From assembly GCF_047730165.1 (NCBI RefSeq), contig NZ_CP159834.1:2294001-2358000 (forward strand): a stretch of DNA of 64,000 nt, read 5' to 3'. The position numbers were made by a program, and so were the translations under genes. Source of the stretch: Patiriisocius sp047730165. Its GTDB lineage: Bacteria; Bacteroidota; Bacteroidia; Flavobacteriales; Flavobacteriaceae. The notes beneath the pieces are model-generated. The model searched no databases. It worked only from the letters and a program-made list of their open reading frames with translations, and had not been told where the DNA came from. Shown piece after piece: positions 9,045 to 19,395 of this stretch (position 1 is its first letter; the number at the start of each line of letters is the position of its first letter).

Positions 9045-9770
9045 TCAAATTACCGCTAATGAGTCAAAACTAAACGCTATTATGCCAGTAACTGCTATTG
9101 CAGCAGTCTCAGTTCGTAATCTTCTATCTCCTAATGAGATTGCTTTAAAACCTAATTTACTTGCGTTTTTCACTTCCGTTTTAGAAAAGTCTCCCTCAGG
9201 ACCAATGAGTATTAAATAACTAGACCCCGGGTTCACGACGTTTTTGAGATGTACTTTAGAGACATCATCATCACAATGGGCGATACCCTTAAAATTTTCG
9301 CTGTGAGGCAATTCCAAAAATTTTGAAAACGGAATCGCATCGTTAAGTTTTGGCAAATAGCAGGATAAAGACTGTTTCATTGCACTTACTATTATTTTTT
9401 CATACCGTTCCTTTTTAATCACCTTGCGTTCACTGTGATCACAAATGATAGGTGTGATTTCTGTAATGCCCATTTCTGTTGCTTTTTCTAAAAACCATTC
9501 AAAGCGGTCATTGAGTTTTGTAGGAGCAACTGCCATGTGGAGGCTATATGGCAATGGCTTTTTCAATTCGATATTCAGTACCGTAGCGATACAGTTTTTG
9601 GGACTGCTACTTAGTATTTCTGTGGTAAAGAGTTGTCCATTTCCGTTTGTGATATGCAGAAGGTCCCCTTCTTTTTTCCGAAGAACTTTATTAATATGCC
9701 TACTCTCTTCTTTATCAAAATTGATTTGAGATGCATTTGGACGAATGTCTTGTTGGTAAAATAAATTCAC
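9045..9770 (-). CDS. rsmE: 16S rRNA (uracil-1498-N3)-methyltransferase RsmE
   Basis: 241 residues if started at GTG 9770. The encoded start (VNLFYQQDI) aligns with the usual N-terminus of RsmE proteins (MNLFY-type), followed by a PUA-like domain with DKEESRHINKVLRKKEGD. The C-terminal SPOUT domain has KATEMGITEITPI, LIGPEGDFSKTEV and LGDRRLRTETAAI, the knot that binds SAM. The enzyme methylates U1498 of 16S rRNA in assembled 30S subunits. The frame stays open for 66 more codons to an ATG at 9968, but that extension matches nothing known to me; the GTG start is preferred. Confidence 0.88.
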   Translation of the reverse strand: MNLFYQQDIRPNASQINFDKEESRHINKVLRKKEGDLLHITNGNGQLFTTEILSSSPKNCIATVLNIELKKPLPYSLHMAVAPTKLNDRFEWFLEKATEMGITEITPIICDHSERKVIKKERYEKIIVSAMKQSLSCYLPKLNDAIPFSKFLELPHSENFKGIAHCDDDVSKVHLKNVVNPGSSYLILIGPEGDFSKTEVKNASKLGFKAISLGDRRLRTETAAIAVTGIIAFSFDSLAVI

Positions 9771-10159
9771 AATTATTTTTTTTTCTGTTGCTTTACGTTC
9801 TAAGTGTGCAATGCCTAGTTCTAAACATCGTTGTAATTTTTCTTCTGTATCAAAACCCGGGCTGTGTACAAATATAAATTCTTTCATTGGCTTGCCTTTA
9901 CAGTACACAGGGTATCTGTGAACCTGCGCTAATGCTGCTTCAGTTTTTTCTGAAACTACGCGAACCATTAATTTTCCTTTCTCCCACGCTCATTTTCCTT
10001 TATACAAAACACAGTATCTTCCAAACATTTTCTTTTCTGAAATGTGATTTGTACCTGGGCAAGGTCGCCAAACGCAACCTTCTTACAAGGTCTTTTCCAA
10101 TTTCATATTATCTGTCACTTATTTTCTATTAATGATTTTGCTGTTACTCAATTTTTTTT
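9771..10159. other. Gap between rsmE and tsaD, with an open upstream extension and a palindromic patch
   Basis: On the minus strand the rsmE frame is open back to ATG 9968; the 66 extra codons contain MKEFIFVHSPGFDTEEKL and look neither like RsmE nor like a known leader. At about 10059-10083 a hairpin-forming patch (AAGGTCGC, five bases, GCAACCTT on the plus strand) resembles the intergenic patch near 1350. No separate gene is supported. Confidence 0.45.
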
Positions 10160-11179
10160 TTAAAACTTCATCCTGGCGTTCGCTGAAACATCGAGACCTG
10201 TAAACAGTTGCTGTTTGTATTTTAATTCGCCCACAATAGCAATCATCGCTGCGTTATCTGTACAATATTCAAATTTTGGAATGTGAGTTTTCCATCCGTA
10301 TTTTTCCTCTGCATCCCGCAATGCTTTCCGAATCCCGCTATTGGCAGAAACACCACCACCTATGGCAACCTCCTTAATTCCTGTTTCTTTTACGGCATTT
10401 TTAATCTTATCCATCAAATAAGATACAATAGTATACTGAAGACTCGCACAAATATCTTCAAGATTTTCTTTTACAAAATCTGGATTCTCTTTTACCTCTC
10501 TTTGAACAAAATAAAGAACTGCAGTCTTAAGGCCGCTAAAGCTAAAATCCATCGGTCCCACCTTTGGCTTTGTAAATGGAAAACGCTTGGGGTTTCCAGT
10601 CTGCGCAAATTTGTCAATCAAAGGACCACCGGGATAAGGGAGGCCTAAAATTTTTGCGCTTTTATCAAATGCTTCCCCTACGGCATCATCTATTGTCTGT
10701 CCTAATATTTCCATATCAAAATGTGAACTCACTTTTACTATCTGAGTGTGTCCGCCACTTATGGTCATTGCTAAAAAAGGAAATTGTGGCATTTCGTTAT
10801 CGCCATTATCAATAAAATGTGCTAAAATATGAGCTTGCATATGGTTTACATCTATGAGCGGAATGTCTAATCCCATCGCTAAAGACTTTGCAAATGAGGT
10901 GCCTACAAGCAATGAACCCATCAATCCTGGACCTCGTGTAAAGGCAATGGCTGATAACTGTTTTTTGTCGATATTTGCCTCGCGTAACGCTTGATGAATT
11001 ACAGGAACAATATTTTGTTGATGTGCACGTGAAGCAAGTTCTGGAACAACTCCTCCATATTCTTGATGAATTTTTTGAGTTGCTACAACATTAGAGCGCA
11101 CCTTACTGTTATGAAGTACAGCGGCAGCTGTATCATCACAGGAAGATTCAATACCTAAAATGTATATGTTTTCTTGCAT
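10160..11179 (-). CDS. tsaD: tRNA N6-adenosine threonylcarbamoyltransferase TsaD
   Basis: 339 residues, the standard length. It installs the threonylcarbamoyl group of t6A at position 37 of ANN-decoding tRNAs, with TsaB and TsaE. ASKHA-fold signatures are visible: GIESSCDDT at residues 9-17, the metal-binding pair His113 and His117 in HMQAH, DDAVGEAFDKSAKILGLPYPGGP in the middle, and the C-terminal YCTDNAAMIA with the metal aspartate. Cytoplasmic. It is transcribed divergently from tamB, with about 86 bases between them. Confidence 0.96.
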   Translation of the reverse strand: MQENIYILGIESSCDDTAAAVLHNSKVRSNVVATQKIHQEYGGVVPELASRAHQQNIVPVIHQALREANIDKKQLSAIAFTRGPGLMGSLLVGTSFAKSLAMGLDIPLIDVNHMQAHILAHFIDNGDNEMPQFPFLAMTISGGHTQIVKVSSHFDMEILGQTIDDAVGEAFDKSAKILGLPYPGGPLIDKFAQTGNPKRFPFTKPKVGPMDFSFSGLKTAVLYFVQREVKENPDFVKENLEDICASLQYTIVSYLMDKIKNAVKETGIKEVAIGGGVSANSGIRKALRDAEEKYGWKTHIPKFEYCTDNAAMIAIVGELKYKQQLFTGLDVSANARMKF

Positions 11180-11265
11180 AAAAGAAAAAGGGTATATTAT
11201 TTGGTGTCAAAAGTAAAACAATAATAGCTATCAAAAAACTAGGCAAAATACTTGTTAAGATTTTT

Positions 11266-14200
11266 ATGTTGATCGTAGTATTCATCATTCTACTGGTCAT
11301 CATTTTATCTATTCCTGCCGTCCAAACAAAAATTGCCAAACGAGTTACAGATAGGTTAAATGAATCTTATGATGTGGATATCCATATCAATAGATTGGGT
11401 CTCAATTGGCGAGGGCAAATAGACGCTAGAGAAGTTTATATCGCAGATCATCGCCAAGACACTTTAATTTATGCACAAGAATTACAAGCAGATGTGCTAA
11501 ATTTTAAAAATCTTTTAAATGATAATTTTGGTTTTGGTGACATAATTTTAACAAAAGCAAAATTGCATTACCATACCTACAAAGGGGAGGAGAAGGACAA
11601 CCTTTATCAATTTTCTCAAAAATTTAACACCGGGAAACCAAAAACTAAAGTCTTCGTCTTATTTGCAGATCATTTAGAACTATACGATAGTGAAGTTTAC
11701 ATTAGCGATGAAAACCTAGAGAGATCAGAAATATTGATGCTAGATGCTGTCACGCTAAGTGCAGATAATTTTAGGATAGAAAATATAGATGTTACTGCTC
11801 AGATTAATAATATGACTGTTGTAGCACAGCGTGGTTTTAAAGTAACAAGTTTACAAACAGATTTTTCATATACGAGAGAAGTTATGAAGCTCGAAAATCT
11901 CACCTTGGTGTCTTCAGATTCTGAGCTTAAAGGAAACTTGATTTTTAAATATGGAGAGGATGGAATGGCAGACTTTATGAACAGTGTTGTTATAGATGCC
12001 ACCTTTGATAATAGTAAACTTGCCACAAATGACTTGAATGCTTTTTATAAGGAGTTCGGGCCTAATCAATTGTTGTATGTAGACGGCAAGTTTGATGGGA
12101 CACTTAACAATTTTAGATTTAAGAATGCTAGGATAGCTTCTGGAGAAACACGAGTAAGAGGAGATTTCACGATTAAAGATTTGATTTCTCAAGACAGAGA
12201 GTATTCTATTATTGCAAACAATCACTATATCACAACTAGCTATTACGACCTTCGGCGTTTTATGCCACGACTAATAGGGAAAAACTTACCAAAGCAACTA
12301 AAATCTTTAGGTAATTTTCAATTTATAGGAAACACTCAAATTACTACCTCAACATTAAACTCAAAGAGTAATTTAAAGAGCACCATTGGTAATGCTTTAG
12401 TTGATATTGAAGTGGGTAGTATAAATGATTATGAAAAAGCAAATTACAAAGGGAAGATCAAGGTCGATAATTTTAATTTAGGGAAACTAACCGAAACAAG
12501 ATCATTAGAAAATATCACAGCAGACCTTACAATAAAGGGAAGTGGATTCTCTCAAAAATCTGTAAATACATCAATAAACGGGACGGTGTCATCCTTTGAT
12601 TTTGAAGGCTATTCCTATAAGAACATTATCATTTCTGGAAATTTAAAAGACCCTGTGTTTAATGGAGATTTATCTATTGATGACCCTAATGTTAAACTTG
12701 ATTTTAAAGGAATTGTTGATGTCTCAAAAGAGTTTAACCAGTTTGTCTTTGAAGCAGATATTGCCTTTGCAGAACTAAATAAATTGAATCTCATAAAACG
12801 TGACAGTGTGAGTATTTTTGCAGGAAGGCTTATCATGGATATGTATGGTACAACACTTGATGATGCGCGAGGAACTATAGGTTTTAAAGAGACTTTTTAT
12901 CAGAATGAGCGTGACGATTATTATTTTAACGATTTTAATGTAATTTCAAGATTTGAAGGAAAAAAAAGGACGATTGAAATTAACTCGCCAGATATCATTG
13001 ACGGAAATATATCTGGTGTCTTTAAATTGGAAGATATTCCAAACCTATTTAAAAATGGTATCGGTAAAATTTATGCCAATTATATCCCAGAGGAGGTAAT
13101 TTCAGATCAGTATGTTAATTATCAATTTACGGTCTATAATAAAATTATAGAACTCTTTGTACCGTCTTTAGCTCTTGGTAAGAATACTCAAATAAGCGGC
13201 AAGGTATCATCAGATGAAACTAAGTTTAAACTCAATTTTAAGTCTCCAGAAATATTGCTTTTTAAAAACTACTTGGGCAATGTTAATGTAGAAGTAGACA
13301 ATAACAACCCGCTCTACAACACCTATATTTCTATAGACTCTGTGTATACGGGAGTGTATGATCTCAAGGATGTGGCGATCATTAATAAAACCATTAATGA
13401 TACGCTGTATTTGCGCTCTGAGTTTTCGGGAGGAAAATACAAAGAAGACATTTTTAACCTCGCGCTGTATCATACCATTAATCCAGAAGGTCAATCTGTA
13501 ATAGGTTTTTCAAAATCTGATATTTTCTATAATCGGAATACTTGGTACATAAATAAGGAGAATAATAGGCAGAATAAAATAGTCTTCGATAACAACTTTT
13601 CTCGTGTAAAAATTGACAGCTTTAAACTCAATCATAATGACGAGACTATAGAGCTCGGCGGGATGATTAGAGACTCTACCTATAAAGATTTGAAGGTTCG
13701 GTTTAGAGATGTTAACATGGGTAATTTGACACCTAAAATAGATAGTCTTCGTCTCGACGGAAATATTAACGGACGTCTTAATTTTCTTCAAAAAGGAGGC
13801 TCGTTCTTCCCCGAGAGTAATGTGACGATAGATCATGTGGTTATTAACGAAACGGAGTTTGGCGATCTTTCATTAAGGGTAAAAGGAAATGAAGATTTAA
13901 CAAATTATAGGATAAATACCACGCTAGTAAATAATGATATAAAGTCGATAAACGCGGTAGGTGATATAGATGTATCTGGCAATACACCTCAAATAGATCT
14001 CAATGTTTCACTCAACGATTTTAATATGAAAGCTTTCAGCCCTTTTGGCGGTAATGTGATTACAGAAATTAGGGGTTCGGTCTCCGGAAACGCCAAAGTA
14101 AAGGGTAATTATAAGTCACCTGATATTTTTGGCCGACTTAATCTAACAAATAGTGGTTTGAAAATACCTTATTTAAATACTGATTTTGATATTGAAAACA

Positions 14201-15669
14201 GTACCATATTGAACCTCTCAAAGAGCAAGATCACTATAGAACCTGCGGGAATCACAGATGTTAAGTATAGTACCCAAGGACGTTTGTCTGGTAATGCTAC
14301 CCATACTAACTTTCTAGATTGGGCACTGGATCTTACTATAGATGCTCCACAAAGATTGCTGGCACTAGACACAGCTCCAGAAGAGGATGCATTGTATTAT
14401 GGGACAGCTTTTATTAGTGGCAGTGCTACTATCGCTGGGCCAATACAAGAACTGGTGATTGACGTGGTCGCCACAACAGAGGACGGAACTACTTTTAAAA
14501 TACCAATTTCTGAAACAGAATCGATAGGGGATGATTCATTTGTTCGTTTTTTATCTCCAGAAGAAAAAGAAGCGCTTATTAGTGGAGAAGAAATAGACAT
14601 AGAAGAAGTAAAAGGACTCACACTTAATTTTGATCTTGATATCAATCAAAAGGCGGAGGTAGAGGTGGTTGTAGATCAAACTACGGGAAGTACTTTAAAG
14701 GGTCGTGGTGCAGGAATATTGTTAATGGAGATCAATACACTGGGTAAATTTAATATGTGGGGAGATTTTTCTGTCTTTAGTGGAAATTTCGACTTTAGAT
14801 ATGGTGGGGTTATACAACGAAATATAGAAGTAGAACCGGGCGGAAGTATAAACTGGGACGGAAAACCAGAAAAAGCAAGACTCGACTTGAGAGCGATTTA
14901 TAAAACGGAGGCAAACCCTTCTATTTTACTTGATAATCCGACGGTGAACCGAAAGATTCCAGTGGAGGTTATTGTAGATCTCTCTGGAGAATTGAGCCAG
15001 CCAGAATTAAACTTTAATATCAACTTCCCTAGAGTGAGTTCTATTGTGCGCAGTGAGCTTGAGTATAAATTACAAAACGAAGAGCAACGCCAGAAGCAAG
15101 CATTATTTCTTGTAGCGTCTAATTCTTTCGTGAATGATGACTTTGCGGGAGCTGGTGCCTTCGGCGGTAATTTATTAGCGGATCAAGTGTCAAGTCTTGT
15201 GGGTGATTTATTATCTGATAAAGATGGAAAATTTGGATTTGCCATTGATTATAAAACGGGTCAAAGTTCTCCTATCGCCGAAACTTCAGATCAAATAGGT
15301 GTGTCTATTACGACAAAGATTACAGATAAGTTGCTGATTAACGGAAGTCTAGGTGTGCCTATTGGAGATGTAAATGATTCTACAATTGCGGGAGAAGTGG
15401 AGGTACAGTGGCTCGTAAATGAAGATGGAAGTCTGCGTATGAATTTTTTCAACCGCCAAGCAGATATACAATTTATAGGAGAAGATCAGATTTTTGAACA
15501 AGGTCTTGGTATCTCTTACACGGTAGATTTTAATACCTTTAAAGAGCTTGTTTTTAAGCTTTTCAATAAGAGACTGTCTTTAGAAAAAGAAAAGTTAGAA
15601 GAGCTTCCTGTAATCCCTGATGACAGTGGTCTCCCAAGGGGCTTCGGTAATCTGCCAGAAAAAGAATAA
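11266..15669 (+). CDS. tamB: TamB-like translocation/assembly and lipid-transport protein (DUF490)
   Basis: 1467 residues. The N-terminus is a single hydrophobic anchor (about residues 1-19) followed by SIPAVQTKIAKRVTDRLN, as in other Bacteroidota TamB proteins; a long beta-rich periplasmic body follows, and the C-terminal part (about residues 1030-1430) carries the TamB domain, with features such as LRGRGAG-like KGRGAGILLMEINTLGKFNMWG and the SIVRSELEYKL region. TamB-type proteins span the periplasm as a lipid-binding groove and support outer-membrane assembly. In frame, about 15 codons rich in Lys and Ile precede the ATG without an ATG of their own (AIKKLGKILVKIF), as relatives have in their cytoplasmic tail; a non-ATG start upstream is possible. 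Divergent from tsaD. Confidence 0.9.
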   Translation: MLIVVFIILLVIILSIPAVQTKIAKRVTDRLNESYDVDIHINRLGLNWRGQIDAREVYIADHRQDTLIYAQELQADVLNFKNLLNDNFGFGDIILTKAKLHYHTYKGEEKDNLYQFSQKFNTGKPKTKVFVLFADHLELYDSEVYISDENLERSEILMLDAVTLSADNFRIENIDVTAQINNMTVVAQRGFKVTSLQTDFSYTREVMKLENLTLVSSDSELKGNLIFKYGEDGMADFMNSVVIDATFDNSKLATNDLNAFYKEFGPNQLLYVDGKFDGTLNNFRFKNARIASGETRVRGDFTIKDLISQDREYSIIANNHYITTSYYDLRRFMPRLIGKNLPKQLKSLGNFQFIGNTQITTSTLNSKSNLKSTIGNALVDIEVGSINDYEKANYKGKIKVDNFNLGKLTETRSLENITADLTIKGSGFSQKSVNTSINGTVSSFDFEGYSYKNIIISGNLKDPVFNGDLSIDDPNVKLDFKGIVDVSKEFNQFVFEADIAFAELNKLNLIKRDSVSIFAGRLIMDMYGTTLDDARGTIGFKETFYQNERDDYYFNDFNVISRFEGKKRTIEINSPDIIDGNISGVFKLEDIPNLFKNGIGKIYANYIPEEVISDQYVNYQFTVYNKIIELFVPSLALGKNTQISGKVSSDETKFKLNFKSPEILLFKNYLGNVNVEVDNNNPLYNTYISIDSVYTGVYDLKDVAIINKTINDTLYLRSEFSGGKYKEDIFNLALYHTINPEGQSVIGFSKSDIFYNRNTWYINKENNRQNKIVFDNNFSRVKIDSFKLNHNDETIELGGMIRDSTYKDLKVRFRDVNMGNLTPKIDSLRLDGNINGRLNFLQKGGSFFPESNVTIDHVVINETEFGDLSLRVKGNEDLTNYRINTTLVNNDIKSINAVGDIDVSGNTPQIDLNVSLNDFNMKAFSPFGGNVITEIRGSVSGNAKVKGNYKSPDIFGRLNLTNSGLKIPYLNTDFDIENSTILNLSKSKITIEPAGITDVKYSTQGRLSGNATHTNFLDWALDLTIDAPQRLLALDTAPEEDALYYGTAFISGSATIAGPIQELVIDVVATTEDGTTFKIPISETESIGDDSFVRFLSPEEKEALISGEEIDIEEVKGLTLNFDLDINQKAEVEVVVDQTTGSTLKGRGAGILLMEINTLGKFNMWGDFSVFSGNFDFRYGGVIQRNIEVEPGGSINWDGKPEKARLDLRAIYKTEANPSILLDNPTVNRKIPVEVIVDLSGELSQPELNFNINFPRVSSIVRSELEYKLQNEEQRQKQALFLVASNSFVNDDFAGAGAFGGNLLADQVSSLVGDLLSDKDGKFGFAIDYKTGQSSPIAETSDQIGVSITTKITDKLLINGSLGVPIGDVNDSTIAGEVEVQWLVNEDGSLRMNFFNRQADIQFIGEDQIFEQGLGISYTVDFNTFKELVFKLFNKRLSLEKEKLEELPVIPDDSGLPRGFGNLPEKE

Positions 15670-15764
15670 GGTCTTGGATTTGAATAAAGAAGAAATACTA
15701 TTTCGCTGAAAAAAGAAAGATTAGGAAATAAAGGGATACTATATATTCTGAAAAATTATTTTTC

Positions 15765-15785
15765 AACTACTAACTACTAACTACT
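15765..15785. repeat. Three tandem copies of the heptamer AACTACT
   Basis: Three exact copies of a seven-base unit lie between the converging ends of tamB and ridA, just past the ridA stop. No coding consequence. It may be a simple slippage tract. Confidence 0.7.
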
Positions 15786-15790
15786 AAACA

Positions 15791-16171
15791 TTACCTGCTC
15801 GCTATCACAGAAATCTCAACATTCACGTATTTTGGCAAGTTTGCTACTTCCACCGTTTCCCGGGCAGGAGCAGTATCATCACTAAAGTAGATTCCGTAAA
15901 CAGAATTGATATTAGCAAATTGCTCCATATCTTTTATAAAGATGGTTGCTTTTAATACGTTTTCAAATGTCATATCTGCGGCATCTAAAACTGCTTTAAG
16001 GTTTTCCATCACTAGCTTTGTTTCGTCTTCAATGTCCCCTTTAAAGAGTTCACCAGTTTTTGGATCTATTGCAATCTGTCCAGAAGTATAGAGCATGTCG
16101 CCATTGAGGACCGCTTGATTGTAAGGACCAATAGGAGCAGGAGCGTTTGGAGTTGTAATTATTTTTTTCAT
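15791..16171 (-). CDS. ridA: RidA family protein (reactive imine/enamine deaminase)
   Basis: 126 residues, typical of RidA. Signature elements are the N-terminal NAPAPIGPYNQAVLNGDMLYTSGQ, the central LKAVLDAADMTFENVLKATIFI and the C-terminal ARETVEVANLPKYVNVEI, which contains the conserved arginine of the active site. RidA hydrolyses reactive 2-aminoacrylate and related imines released by pyridoxal-phosphate enzymes, in the cytoplasm. It is alone on its strand, followed by tamB in the opposite direction; the 280 bases between it and lptD show no gene. Confidence 0.92.
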   Translation of the reverse strand: MKKIITTPNAPAPIGPYNQAVLNGDMLYTSGQIAIDPKTGELFKGDIEDETKLVMENLKAVLDAADMTFENVLKATIFIKDMEQFANINSVYGIYFSDDTAPARETVEVANLPKYVNVEISVIASR

Positions 16172-16451
16172 AGTATATTTTTATTATCAGTGCCTAATAT
16201 TAGTCTGAGCCTGTCTTAGACCGGTTGATTAATAGAGACGCATCGTTAACGCTCTATTATTAGAAAGAGTCTAAAATTTTATCATTAGTACGCATTAAGT
16301 ACTTCAATTGCAATCAGTGTGACATTGTTCTTTACATTTCAGGAAAAAAACAATCAAAATATCTAGATTCTCAAAAAAAGTTTTTAATGCCACTTCGGCT
16401 GAATACTAATAACCAAAATTAAAATTAAACAGAAAATTTCCGAAGTAATAC

Positions 16452-19157
16452 TTACAAGTTCCTATCTGGAATCCTACGCTTATCATATTTGATATCGCTC
16501 AATATACTACTCTTTATCCCAACAAAGAAAAACCAAGAAGTATTGATGCTTCCTATGGGTGTCCAATTAAAACTCATCTGCCAACTCTCTAAATCCCGCT
16601 GAAATCGAAACTGCGTTAAGGTCACGCCTTTGTTCTTAAAATCATAACCAGAAGAAACCCCTACGCGCCATCTAGGCGATAAATCTAGATTAGAACTAAA
16701 CATCAAAGACTGAGATGAGATCTCACTCTGGCGTCTAGTATTACTATAGGTCATGGTGTATGCCAAGCGTAAATCCCAAGGGATACTAAAGTTGTAAAAA
16801 TCTTTATTTTCGTATTCAGATTGGTTTTCAGATTCAAAAATATCACCGTCAACCTGGCTGGTAGAATCTCCAAAGAGATCATCCTGTCTACCTCCGTTTC
16901 TAAATGTGTCGTTATCTAAACGGGCATCGTCTTCGTTCCTGCCCTTTAAATCCCTACTAGAAAAATTATAGTTAAGACTTATGTTGGCACCCGTTAATCT
17001 AAACAAGCTTCCACCATTATTAATATTAAAAACATCAATAGGTGTGTTGTTGTTATCTAAAGCATACGGATTTAAAGTACCTCTAAAGTTTACACCCAGC
17101 TTATCGATTATGGGGATTGCTCCGCTGATAGTTAGCGGACTTATCTTTAAAGAATCACCAGCAATATTGTACGCTGTAGCAAAATTAAGATTGTTAAGTA
17201 TGGTGATTTTTTTAGGCTCTGTAACGGTAGTGTCTCTTGAAGTGACTTTAGCCTCTAGTGTATTACTTAAAGAAAATCCTATATTGCTACTAAAAACACG
17301 ACTTGGTGCGCCATAGAGTGTATTCTCAAACCTCGAGTATTGCACTGACTCTGAGGAGGCAGCTTCATCTGCTGTTGCAGGTGTAGTTACATCATATTCT
17401 TCATAATAGCGATCAAAGGCTGGGTTAATATTATAACTTACAGAAGGTCTGACTACGTGACGAATCCCTTGTATTTTTTTATCTTCTCCAAAATTAAATG
17501 TCCCATACACTGTTGTCCCAAGGCTCGTAGAAAAGTTATACGTTCTATAACTGTCAAAGCCAGGAACGGTGTCCTGTATTACTGCACCTATTCCTTCTTC
17601 TGCTTGCTGGTCAAAACGCCTTCTTATAGTTTTTAACAACCATGTCTCTTGATAATTAGTACTCATAGAAGCACTTAAATATTCTAGAATTTTAAAATTT
17701 GTAGCCACAGGAATGCTATGTCTAACACCTACTTGTGCATTTTTAAACATTTCTGGTTTAAAGAATAAGGAGTCAACGGTACTTATTCTGTTTTCTGCAG
17801 TGACGTTGTATTGTACATTTATATTATCGATAATACCTTTCTTGGTTCCTACCCTAGGGGCAAAAGGATACATACGCGCCACACTCCCATTAAAGTTAGG
17901 CAATGACATATTAATAGCTTGGGTCTGCGTATTCTGGGAGTGTGTAGCAGCAACACTTATATTGACTTGCGGTTCTACTTCAAATGTTTTTGAATAAGAA
18001 ACAGAAGAACTCAAGGTGTTTACTAAGGCACTGGCGTTGTTCGTTTGATTCTGTGATTGCCTAAAATAACGGCTACTCCCTAAATTCACATTGGCAGAAA
18101 ATCGAGAAGTAGGATTCACTTTAGGATCTTGTCTGTGGTCCCATCGTATGTTGTAGATAGCACTTTGGCTAAAATCTGGGAAGCCACGCTCGCTTTCCAC
18201 AATGTTTTCATACCGTAAACTAAGGTTCCCACTAAACTTATACCGAAGCGCGTAATTGGTTTCTGCTCGCAGCCCATAGCTACCATTGGTATAGTAATCA
18301 CCCAGCATTGTGAGGTCTAAATAATCATTTATCGCAAAATAATACCCACCGTTCTGAAAAGAAAATCCACGACGGTTATCGCCCACAGAAGGTAAAATAA
18401 AACCTGAAGCGCGATCTTCAGACATCGGGAAATAAGCAAATGGCAGTGCAATAGGTGTAGGGACATCTGCGATATACATATTTGTAAAACCAGTGACTAC
18501 CTTCTTTCCAGGGACAAACTTTGCCCTACGTGTGAAGAAGTAATACTCTGGATCATCCACATTTTCTGAGGTAGTAAATTTTACGTTCTTTAGAAAGATA
18601 ACAGAGTCATTTTGTTTTTTAGTGATTTCTGCGATCACGTTAAAACCACTTTGTTGTGTGCGTGAATTATAGATGATAGCCCTCTCTGTAATATTATTAA
18701 AACGCAAAGAATCTGGGCGTACTTCATTTGCTCCTTGTACAAAAACGGGCTTTTGCATATAGACGCCTGCGCTGTCTATCCCTCTAGCATAAATTTCATT
18801 TGTGTTATAGTCTAGAATAATCTCACCGGCATCTATGCGCGTATCACCGTAAATAATGTACGCTTTATTATACATATAAGCGCGGTTATTTTTTTTATCG
18901 AGATAGACATAGTCCTCGCCATAATAGTCTAAAATGTGCTTCAAGTCTTCTTTAGGAGGGCGTATGGTATCTGATTTTATTTTAGCAGGAGTTTCAGGAG
19001 TTGTTTTTGTATTTGAAGGAACTTGTCGTGGGCTTGTCTTTTCTTCAGCAGGTAAATTGAGAATGTACTTTGGAGCAGGATCTTGCGCGTAAAGGGTCCC
19101 GCTACCTAGCTGCAGGAACACGAATAATATAAAATAGAATTGCTTAATTGTCTGCAA
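16452..19157 (-). CDS. lptD: LPS-assembly outer-membrane protein LptD-like
   Basis: 901 residues. Signal peptide at about 1-24 (ends GSGTLYA-Q), a Pro/Thr-rich linker, then an N-terminal OstA-like jellyroll (about 80-260: YLDKKNNRAYMYNKAYIIYGD, DAGEIILDYNTNEIYARG, PVFVQGANEVRPDSLRF) and a C-terminal beta-barrel with alternating strands. Bacteroidota LptD proteins follow this plan. LptD with LptE places lipopolysaccharide in the outer leaflet. I do not see the paired cysteine pattern of enterobacterial LptD, consistent with the phylum. It is divergent from the amidase gene across 238 bases. Confidence 0.85.
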   Translation of the reverse strand: MQTIKQFYFILFVFLQLGSGTLYAQDPAPKYILNLPAEEKTSPRQVPSNTKTTPETPAKIKSDTIRPPKEDLKHILDYYGEDYVYLDKKNNRAYMYNKAYIIYGDTRIDAGEIILDYNTNEIYARGIDSAGVYMQKPVFVQGANEVRPDSLRFNNITERAIIYNSRTQQSGFNVIAEITKKQNDSVIFLKNVKFTTSENVDDPEYYFFTRRAKFVPGKKVVTGFTNMYIADVPTPIALPFAYFPMSEDRASGFILPSVGDNRRGFSFQNGGYYFAINDYLDLTMLGDYYTNGSYGLRAETNYALRYKFSGNLSLRYENIVESERGFPDFSQSAIYNIRWDHRQDPKVNPTSRFSANVNLGSSRYFRQSQNQTNNASALVNTLSSSVSYSKTFEVEPQVNISVAATHSQNTQTQAINMSLPNFNGSVARMYPFAPRVGTKKGIIDNINVQYNVTAENRISTVDSLFFKPEMFKNAQVGVRHSIPVATNFKILEYLSASMSTNYQETWLLKTIRRRFDQQAEEGIGAVIQDTVPGFDSYRTYNFSTSLGTTVYGTFNFGEDKKIQGIRHVVRPSVSYNINPAFDRYYEEYDVTTPATADEAASSESVQYSRFENTLYGAPSRVFSSNIGFSLSNTLEAKVTSRDTTVTEPKKITILNNLNFATAYNIAGDSLKISPLTISGAIPIIDKLGVNFRGTLNPYALDNNNTPIDVFNINNGGSLFRLTGANISLNYNFSSRDLKGRNEDDARLDNDTFRNGGRQDDLFGDSTSQVDGDIFESENQSEYENKDFYNFSIPWDLRLAYTMTYSNTRRQSEISSQSLMFSSNLDLSPRWRVGVSSGYDFKNKGVTLTQFRFQRDLESWQMSFNWTPIGSINTSWFFFVGIKSSILSDIKYDKRRIPDRNL

Positions 19158-19395
19158 TGGGTTTTAGTGTTTTAGGCACTTTTACTGAAGCTAATTCAGC
19201 ATAAATATTATTTCCGAAATTTTCTGAGCCTCGTATTAATTCAGTTTCTTTGTATAATCAATAAAACGTCATAATACGCCGTTCTTGGCTTAGTTTTTGA
19301 AAGTTCAAAATTAACAATAATTTTTCGCATAGCTTTTAAAAATTTTAAACGAGTTCAATTTAAAATATATGATTCATAACTTCCGTTACATCCCT

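Noticed and set aside
15765..15785. Heptamer tandem as a phase-variation switch
   Set aside because: It lies after the stop codons of two converging genes, only three copies long, with no promoter or frame that it could control.
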